Shown here: positions 40,695-45,911 of the stretch, one piece after another
How positions within the stretch are numbered: position 1 is the first letter of the stretch
How the letters are laid out: each line of letters begins with the position of its first letter
Assembly: GCA_947627915.1 (NCBI GenBank)
Contig: CANQXT010000004.1
Coordinates: 1 to 45,911 of the forward strand
Reading direction: 5' to 3'
Length of the DNA: 45,911 bases
Source of the DNA: an uncultured Bacilli bacterium
Lineage (GTDB): Bacteria > Bacillota_I > Bacilli_A > RF39 > UBA660
Notes under the pieces: model-generated
The model's input: the letters and a program-made list of their open reading frames with translations, nothing else
What the model was told of the DNA's origin: nothing
Database searches by the model: none
Made by a program: the position numbers and the translations under genes

Positions 40695-40774
40695 AAGAAA
40701 AGGTTTAAATGCCTTAGTATTAAATTTTTAAAACAGCACTTAGTTATTATATAGCACAAAAACCTAGTTTTTTT
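40695..40774 (+). promoter_or_regulatory. Structured leader or small RNA before murA
   Basis: AGGTTT (40701) and AAACCT (40760) can close a loop of about 65 nt, followed immediately by seven T residues. This could be an attenuator for murA or a separate RNA. It does not match a riboswitch class I know, and the hairpin is weak. Confidence 0.4.
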
Positions 40775-40838
40775 CATAAATAATAATAAAGGTACTTTCA
40801 TATGAATTTATCTTGTGTATGTTTATAGAGGGATGAGT

Positions 40839-42092
40839 ATGGAAAGAATTGTTATAGAGGGTGGATTTCCACTTAAAGGAACGATTACTATTAGTGGCGC
40901 TAAAAATAGTGCAGTGGCTTTAATACCTGCTGCTTTATTAGCAAATGATGTATGTACAATTAAAAATGTACCAAATATAACAGATCGTGATGCACTTTTT
41001 GATATTATTAAATGGTTAGGTTGTACTATTGAACAAAAAGATGGCATTATCAAAATTGATCCACGTAATTTAAAAAATATTTTAATAACTGAAGAATTAA
41101 GTATTAGATTAAGAGCATCTTATTATTTTATGGGTGTCTTACTAGGTAAATATAAACATGTTGAAATGTATTTCCCTGGTGGATGTAATATTGGCTCAAG
41201 ACCTATTGATATTCATTTAGATGGTTTTAAAACTTTAGGAGCTAAAATAACTAAAAAAGGTCATAAATACATTTTAGATGCTAAAGAACTTAAGGGAAAT
41301 GAAATTAATTTAAAGTTTGCAAGTGTTGGAGCAACGATAAATATTATGTTTGCGGCAGTATATGCTAAAGGAAGAACAATTATTAAGAATGCTGCTAAAG
41401 AAGTAGAAATAATAAATATTATGGATTTCTTAAATAATATGGGTGCTAAAATTAGTGGTGCTGGTACAGATACAATTGTTATTGATGGTGTTGAAGAATT
41501 AAAAGGTGCCGAAATAACGGTTATTCCTGATCGTATTGAAGCTGGAACATATATTCTAATGGGGGCTTTACTTGGAGATAATTTAAAAATAGATGGTATA
41601 ATACCAGAACATAATCAAGCACTTTTAAATAAATTAAAAGAAATGGGTGTTGATTTTAAAATTAGTGAACATAGTATTGTAATTAATAAATGTGAAAATT
41701 TTAAACCAGTAAATGTTCGAACAGAGGTATATCCAGGATTTCCAACTGATTTAAATCAACCAATGAGTATTCTAATGACGCAAGCAAATGGAACTTGTGT
41801 GATGGAAGAAACTATATGGGAAAAAAGAATTGGTCATTATCCATATTTACAAAAATTAGGAGCTAATATTGAATTAGATGGTAATAAAGCTACTATTAAA
41901 GGAAAAACAGAATTAAAAGGTACAGATACAAATGCAACTGATTTGAGAGCTGGAGCGGCCTTAATTTTAGCAGGATTAATTGCCAGTGGAACAACAACAA
42001 TTAATGATATTGATTATATTTTAAGAGGATATGAAAATATTATTTTAAAATTAAGTAATGTCGGTGCTAAAATTAAAATAGAACAAATATAA
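40839..42092 (+). CDS. murA: UDP-N-acetylglucosamine 1-carboxyvinyltransferase
   Basis: 417 residues from ATG 40839 (AGAGGG 6 nt upstream; the track's GTG adds eight residues). First committed step of peptidoglycan synthesis. The catalytic cysteine loop FPGGCNIGSRPID has Cys, so it is the fosfomycin-sensitive type. Other landmarks: SGAKNSAVALIPAALL at the N-terminus, VIPDRIEAGTY, and DLRAGAALILAGLIASG near the end. Confidence 0.97.
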   Translation: MERIVIEGGFPLKGTITISGAKNSAVALIPAALLANDVCTIKNVPNITDRDALFDIIKWLGCTIEQKDGIIKIDPRNLKNILITEELSIRLRASYYFMGVLLGKYKHVEMYFPGGCNIGSRPIDIHLDGFKTLGAKITKKGHKYILDAKELKGNEINLKFASVGATINIMFAAVYAKGRTIIKNAAKEVEIINIMDFLNNMGAKISGAGTDTIVIDGVEELKGAEITVIPDRIEAGTYILMGALLGDNLKIDGIIPEHNQALLNKLKEMGVDFKISEHSIVINKCENFKPVNVRTEVYPGFPTDLNQPMSILMTQANGTCVMEETIWEKRIGHYPYLQKLGANIELDGNKATIKGKTELKGTDTNATDLRAGAALILAGLIASGTTTINDIDYILRGYENIILKLSNVGAKIKIEQI

Positions 42093-42114
42093 TGTAGAGA
42101 AATCTACATTTTTA
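42092..42114 (+). terminator. Terminator after murA
   Basis: ATGTAGA, GAAA loop, TCTACAT, then T residues; overlaps the last base of the murA stop. Confidence 0.85.
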
Positions 42115-42127
42115 TTTGGTGATAATA

Positions 42128-42805
42128 TTGAAAAGAAGAACAAAATTATTTTTAATAATTATAATTAGTATATTAATAACTTATTTTATTTATTTTTTTA
42201 ATCGTGAAAATAAAATAAATATTGTTTCTTTAGGAGATGGTATTTCAAGTGGTGAAACTTCTTATAATATTGATGGTCTTAGTTATAACGATTATTTAAA
42301 AGAATATTTTAAAAGTAAAAAATTATTAAAAAATTATAATGAAGATTATAGTTATAAAAATTATTTATTAAAAGAATTATTAAATGATCTTGAATTAAAT
42401 AAATTAAATAATCAAAAAAGAATTAAACAATTAATTCATAATGCTTCAATTATTACTATAGCTATTGGGGAAGAAGAATTAACGAAAAAAGCCATAACTA
42501 ATGATTTAAATACTAAATCTATTGAAGAATTTATTATTAATTATGAAAAATTGATTAAGAACATAAAAGATATTTCAGAAAGTAATATATTTATTATTGG
42601 TCTTTATCATAATAAATATTTAACTATGCAAGATACCATTCTTATTAATGCTAGTTTAAATAACATTGCTTCTAAATATAAAGTTAATTATATAGATATT
42701 AGTGATTTATTAAATAATAAAGATTATTTTCTTCATAAAGATGATTATTATTTTAATTATCAAGCTCATAAAGAAATAGCAATAAAAATTTTAAATTTAC
42801 TCTAA
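42128..42805 (+). CDS. Membrane-anchored SGNH-fold protein, probably catalytically degenerate
   Basis: 225 residues with TTG start at 42128, set by GGTGAT 4 nt upstream. N-terminal anchor, then NIVSLGDGISSGE where SGNH hydrolases have GDSxxxG, ITIAIGEEELT near the usual GxND block, and DDYYFNYQAHKEIA where DxxH is expected. The nucleophile Ser is Gly and the His is Phe, so esterase activity is doubtful. The layout (anchor plus about 190 residues) matches Gram-positive surface SGNH proteins. Confidence 0.75.
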   Translation: MKRRTKLFLIIIISILITYFIYFFNRENKINIVSLGDGISSGETSYNIDGLSYNDYLKEYFKSKKLLKNYNEDYSYKNYLLKELLNDLELNKLNNQKRIKQLIHNASIITIAIGEEELTKKAITNDLNTKSIEEFIINYEKLIKNIKDISESNIFIIGLYHNKYLTMQDTILINASLNNIASKYKVNYIDISDLLNNKDYFLHKDDYYFNYQAHKEIAIKILNLL

Positions 42806-42819
42806 TCGTAATTTTTGAC

Positions 42820-42847
42820 TTGCAGTATTTGGAATATATGTTATAAT
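42820..42847 (+). promoter_or_regulatory. Promoter for rpmE
   Basis: TTGCAG, 16-nt spacer, TATAAT with an upstream TG (TGTTATAAT). Confidence 0.75.
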
Positions 42848-42867
42848 ACTAAAGAACGGAGAAAGTT

Positions 42868-42890
42868 TCTATACTAAAAAATTAGTATGG
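42868..42890 (+). promoter_or_regulatory. Hairpin in the rpmE leader
   Basis: ATACTAA and TTAGTAT pair 10 nt upstream of the GAAAGGAG ribosome-binding site. L31 leaders in Firmicutes often carry autoregulatory structures; no T run follows, so translation control is more likely than termination. Confidence 0.45.
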
Positions 42891-42906
42891 CGAAAGGAGA
42901 AAAAGA

Positions 42907-43110
42907 ATGAGAGCAAATATCCATCCAGAATTAAAAGATGCTGTTGTTAAATGTACTTGTGGTGCTACATTTAAAACTAAATCTGTAAAAGATGAAATCC
43001 ATGTTGAAGTTTGTAGTGAATGTCATCCATTCTATACAGGAGCACAAGGAAAAGCAAAGAAAACTGGAAATATTGAAAAATTCAATAAAAAATATGGTTT
43101 TGATAAATAG
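42907..43110 (+). CDS. rpmE: Ribosomal protein L31
   Basis: 67 residues. [22 protein letters not shown] and [16 protein letters not shown] give the zinc-binding C+ form with four cysteines (CTC and CSEC). GAAAGGAG precedes the ATG. In Bacillus rpmE is likewise near prfA. Expressed alone from its own promoter to a terminator. Confidence 0.97.
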   Translation: MRANIHPELKDAVVKCTCGATFKTKSVKDEIHVEVCSECHPFYTGAQGKAKKTGNIEKFNKKYGFDK

Positions 43111-43131
43111 AAAGAGGAATCTTTCTTTTTT
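43109..43131 (+). terminator. Terminator after rpmE
   Basis: AGAAAGA, GGAA loop, TCTTTCT and five further T residues. Confidence 0.9.
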
Positions 43132-43173
43132 GTTTTAATAATGTTAAAATATAGGCAAGAAGGAGAGTTAGAT

Positions 43174-44757
43174 ATGAAAAAGAATATAATTACAATAATT
43201 TGTACACTAATATTTACTTTAGTATTTTATTATTTTGTTTTACCCCCAATTAATTTAAGTAGTCCTTTATTTTGGTTTTTCATCTTTGCTATCGTTTTAG
43301 TATACAATTTTATTTCTGTATTATTTAGTGATGTTTCCGTTAAAACTAAAAAATTAAGAATTAATACAATAAATTATGTATTACCAATTTGTTTAGCATG
43401 TATACTTATAGTAATTCTATTAGTAAACTTTATTTGTTCCCCAATTTTTAATGCTAAAAGTTATAGCCAAAGAATAAAAGTATCTGAAAATCATGAATTT
43501 ATAAAAGATGTTTCGCCAGTTGATTTTTCTAAAACCCCTTTAATTGATAAAGATAGTAGTGAAAAACTAGGAGATCGTAAAATGGGTGAATTTACGACTT
43601 GGGTAAGTCAATTTTATGTTAGTGATTTATATACGCAAATTAATTATAATAATGAAATAATACGAGTTACTCCAATTGAATATGTAGATATAATTAAATA
43701 TTTTGCTAATCGTGATGAAGGAATTAAAGGTTATATTAAAGTTAATTCTGTTGATGGTACAGCTAATTTAGTTACGTTAGATAAGGGTATGAAATATTTA
43801 CCTAGTGCTTACTTTTTTGAAGATTTAAATCGAAAATTAAGATTAAGTTATCCAACAACTATTTTTGATGAAGCAACTTTTGAGATAGATAATGATGGTA
43901 ATCCATATTGGATTGTACCAACAATTAAATATACAGGTATAGGTTTAAAGAAAGAAATAACTGGAGCAGTAATTTTAGATCCAATTACTGGTGAAAGTAA
44001 AAAATATCAAAAAGAAGATGTTCCTACTTGGGTAGATCATTTATATAGTGCTGATTTAATAATTGAACAAATAGATAACTGGGGAGAATATCGTAATGGT
44101 TTCTTTAACTCAATATTTGGTCAAAAAGATGTTATTAATACAACTGAAGGTTATAATTATTTAGTTATGGATGATGATGTATATTTATATACTGGTATTA
44201 CTTCTGTATCTAGTGATGAATCTAATTTAGGATTTGTACTAGTTAATTTAAGAACCAAAGAAACAAATTATTATTTATGTCCAGGAGCAGAAGAATTTAG
44301 TGCGATGGCCTCTGCAGAAGGTTTAGTTCAAGAAAAAGAATATGAAGCATCATTCCCATTATTAATTAATTTAAATAATAAACCAACATATTTATTAAGT
44401 TTAAAAGATAATGCCGGTTTAGTTAAAATGTATGCTTTTATTGATGTAGCTGATTATCAAAAAGTAGTAGTAAGTGATGCATCTTTAGGTATAGAAGCTG
44501 CTAAAGAAAAATATTTAAGTGAAAATAATGTTGTTGATGATAGTACTTTAAAGACAAAAGAAATAACAATTAAAAAGATTACTAATGCAGTTATAGATAG
44601 TAATACAATTTATTATATAACTGATACAGATAATAATTTATATTATGTAGATATAAAAGTTAATCGTTACTTATTACCATTCTTAGAAAAAGAAGATAAA
44701 GTAAATATTAGTTATATTGAAGGAGATATATCACAAATTAGAAGTTTAACAAAATAA
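43174..44757 (+). CDS. Large membrane-anchored protein, function unknown
   Basis: 527 residues from ATG 43174 (AAGGAGAG 6 nt upstream; the track's ATG at 43141 has no such site and lies under the rpmE terminator). Three hydrophobic segments in the first 105 residues (about 5-22, 28-50, 72-95), then a soluble region of more than 400 residues without obvious repeats. Conserved-looking stretches include GMKYLPSAYFFEDLNRKLR and GAVILDPITGESKKY. I do not recognise the family. It shares its direction with prfB, 23 bp away, so co-transcription is likely. Confidence 0.8.
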   Translation: MKKNIITIICTLIFTLVFYYFVLPPINLSSPLFWFFIFAIVLVYNFISVLFSDVSVKTKKLRINTINYVLPICLACILIVILLVNFICSPIFNAKSYSQRIKVSENHEFIKDVSPVDFSKTPLIDKDSSEKLGDRKMGEFTTWVSQFYVSDLYTQINYNNEIIRVTPIEYVDIIKYFANRDEGIKGYIKVNSVDGTANLVTLDKGMKYLPSAYFFEDLNRKLRLSYPTTIFDEATFEIDNDGNPYWIVPTIKYTGIGLKKEITGAVILDPITGESKKYQKEDVPTWVDHLYSADLIIEQIDNWGEYRNGFFNSIFGQKDVINTTEGYNYLVMDDDVYLYTGITSVSSDESNLGFVLVNLRTKETNYYLCPGAEEFSAMASAEGLVQEKEYEASFPLLINLNNKPTYLLSLKDNAGLVKMYAFIDVADYQKVVVSDASLGIEAAKEKYLSENNVVDDSTLKTKEITIKKITNAVIDSNTIYYITDTDNNLYYVDIKVNRYLLPFLEKEDKVNISYIEGDISQIRSLTK

Positions 44758-44780
44758 TTTGGAAAGGTTTAGAAAATAAA

Positions 44781-45855
44781 ATGTTAGAAAATATTAAAAA
44801 TGATTTACTTGTTATTGGGAGGTCTCTTTGACATTCCTAAATTAGAAAATAGAATTAAAGAATTAGAAAGTAAAATTAATACTGAAAATTTTTGGAATGA
44901 TTATGAAGAAGCAAATAAAGTAAATAGTGAATATAGTAATTTAAAAAAGAAAGTTCATAAATATAATACTTTATTAGAGTCCATAAATACTTTAGAGTTA
45001 TTAAAAGATGAATTAAATGAAGATGAATATAATAAAGAATTAGATAGTATTCAAAAAGAATGTACTATTTTAGAAAAAGAAACACATTTAAATGGCGAAT
45101 ATGATAGTTTAAATTGTTATTTAGAAATTCATCCTGGGGCTGGTGGTACAGAATCTTGTGATTGGGCTTCAATGCTTTTAAGAATGTATGAAAGATTTTG
45201 TGAAAAATATAATTATACTTATGAAATAATTTATGAAGGTGCTGGGGAAGAAGCGGGAATTAAATCAGCAACTATTTTAATAAAAGGTGAAAATGCCTAT
45301 GGTTATTTAAAAAGAGAAACTGGGGTTCATCGTTTAGTAAGAATTAGTCCTTTTGATGCTGGTAAAAGAAGACATACTTCTTTTGCATCTGTTACGGTTA
45401 CACCTGAATTTAATGATACACCAAATATTGAAATTAAAGAAGAGGATTTAAAAATAGATGTTTATCATTCTAGTGGAGCTGGTGGTCAATCAGTTAATAC
45501 TTCTAATTCTGCTGTCAGAATTACACACTTACCTAGTAAAATAGTCGTATCTTGTCAAGTAGAAAGAAGTCAACTTAAGAATAAAGAGATGGCTTTAAAA
45601 ATGTTAAAAAATAAATTATATGAAATATATTTAAAAGAACAAGATGAAAAAAAGAATGCTTTAAAAGAAAATCAAAAGAATATTGACTTTGGTAGTCAAA
45701 TAAGAAGTTACATTTTAGAACCTTATAAATTAGTTAAAGATAATCGAAGTAATTTTGAAGATAATGATCCTGAAAAATTATTAGATGGTGATATTTATAA
45801 TATGTTAGATTATAATTTAAAAAATATAAAATGGCAGAAAAAAAGAGCAAATTAA
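44781..45855 (+). CDS. prfB: Peptide chain release factor 2 with programmed +1 frameshift
   Basis: The track's start at 44800 is wrong. The true start is ATG 44781, giving 16 codons to CTT TGA C, where ribosomes shift +1 into the main frame, for 357 residues in all. The main frame contains NFWNDYEEANKV, PGAGGTESCDWA, the SPFDAGKRRHTSFASV segment with the SPF-type codon-reading motif, and the GGQ loop SGAGGQSVNTSN. RF2 reads UAA and UGA; the in-frame UGA lets RF2 control its own synthesis. GGAAAGG lies 13 nt before the ATG. Confidence 0.96.
44817..44832 (+). promoter_or_regulatory. prfB +1 frameshift signal
   Basis: GGGAGG TCT CTT TGA C: an internal Shine-Dalgarno sequence 3 nt before the slippery CTT, then the UGA stop followed by C. 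E. coli has AGGGGGTATCTTTGAC, the same arrangement. Confidence 0.95.
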
Positions 45856-45867
45856 TTTAAAAGAGTA

Positions 45868-45911
45868 AACTTTATGAAATTTAAGAATAAAAATTTTATA
45901 AAGTTTTTTTT
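45868..45911 (+). terminator. Terminator after prfB, or start of the next gene
   Basis: AACTTTATGAAATTT pairs with AAATTTTATAAAGTT (one mismatch) and is followed by T residues to the window end. The same bases contain ATG 45874 with AAAAGAG 7 nt upstream, reading MKFKNKNFIKFF, so a further gene may begin here. The sequence ends before this can be decided. Confidence 0.5.

Noticed and set aside
40701-40774. AAAACAGCA in the murA leader resembles part of a tracrRNA
   Set aside because: No repeat array, no matching anti-repeat and no cas gene are present; the resemblance is only nine AT-rich bases.
44800-45855. prfB read as a single frame starting at 44800
   Set aside because: The CTT TGA C signal with GGGAGG upstream shows that the true start is ATG 44781, followed by a programmed +1 shift.

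Overview
The window is a very AT-rich piece of a low-GC Gram-positive chromosome centred on the replication origin. Left of about 20.0 kb every gene points left; right of about 20.4 kb all but one point right. The switch lies between dnaA and rpmH, beside a cluster of DnaA-box-like sites. Gene content (spoVT, bofA, ricT, spoIIR, noc, rpoE delta, a comK-like gene, class A PBP, murA) indicates the class Bacilli. The extreme AT bias, short proteins and two-cysteine surface modules suggest an uncultivated, small-genome gut lineage of the RF39/RFN20/Erysipelotrichales kind (inference). UGA is a stop codon, because prfB keeps its UGA frameshift. None of the 46 genes listed here ends in TGA, however.

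Left arm, read leftwards from the origin: dnaA, dnaN, a comK-like gene, recF, gyrB and gyrA; then a 0.94 kb gene-free segment; then SRP RNA, tadA, dnaX, ybaB, recR, bofA, holB, ricT, trmN6-like, pth, mfd and spoVT; and finally a cut-off T-box leader at the window edge. The gene-free segment carries four parS sites and four or five Noc-binding palindromes.

Right arm: rpmH, rnpA, yidC, jag, two uncharacterised genes, mnmE, mnmG, rsmG and noc; a class A PBP on the opposite strand; a YwiB-like gene with an ATT start; rpoE, a cation-efflux gene, two membrane genes of unknown function, prfA and prmC. A 2.9 kb accessory island follows (35.8-38.7 kb), then spoIIR, mntP, a secreted two-cysteine protein, murA, a degenerate SGNH protein, rpmE, a large membrane protein and prfB with its programmed +1 frameshift.

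The island is the most unusual part. Two surface-protein genes, one with a glycine-rich domain and one with a LamG-like domain, each sit behind a near-identical cassette of about 72 bp. Each cassette is a terminator followed by a promoter whose -35/-10 spacer contains eight consecutive G residues, which looks like a slippage-driven ON/OFF switch. Between the two genes lies an undescribed type I toxin-antitoxin candidate: a 35-residue hydrophobic peptide with a convergent antisense RNA of about 80 nt. The predicted 5' ends of the two RNAs are nearly identical in sequence, and the toxin mRNA could fold 5' end to 3' end.

Several starts in the ORF track were moved, mostly because GGTGAT ribosome-binding sites lie 3-4 nt before the real start. 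Genes absent from the track or truncated in it were added or corrected: rpmH, the ATT-start gene, the toxin, a 50-residue membrane peptide, the holB N-terminus and the prfB first frame. Everything was read by eye; no search or folding program was run.
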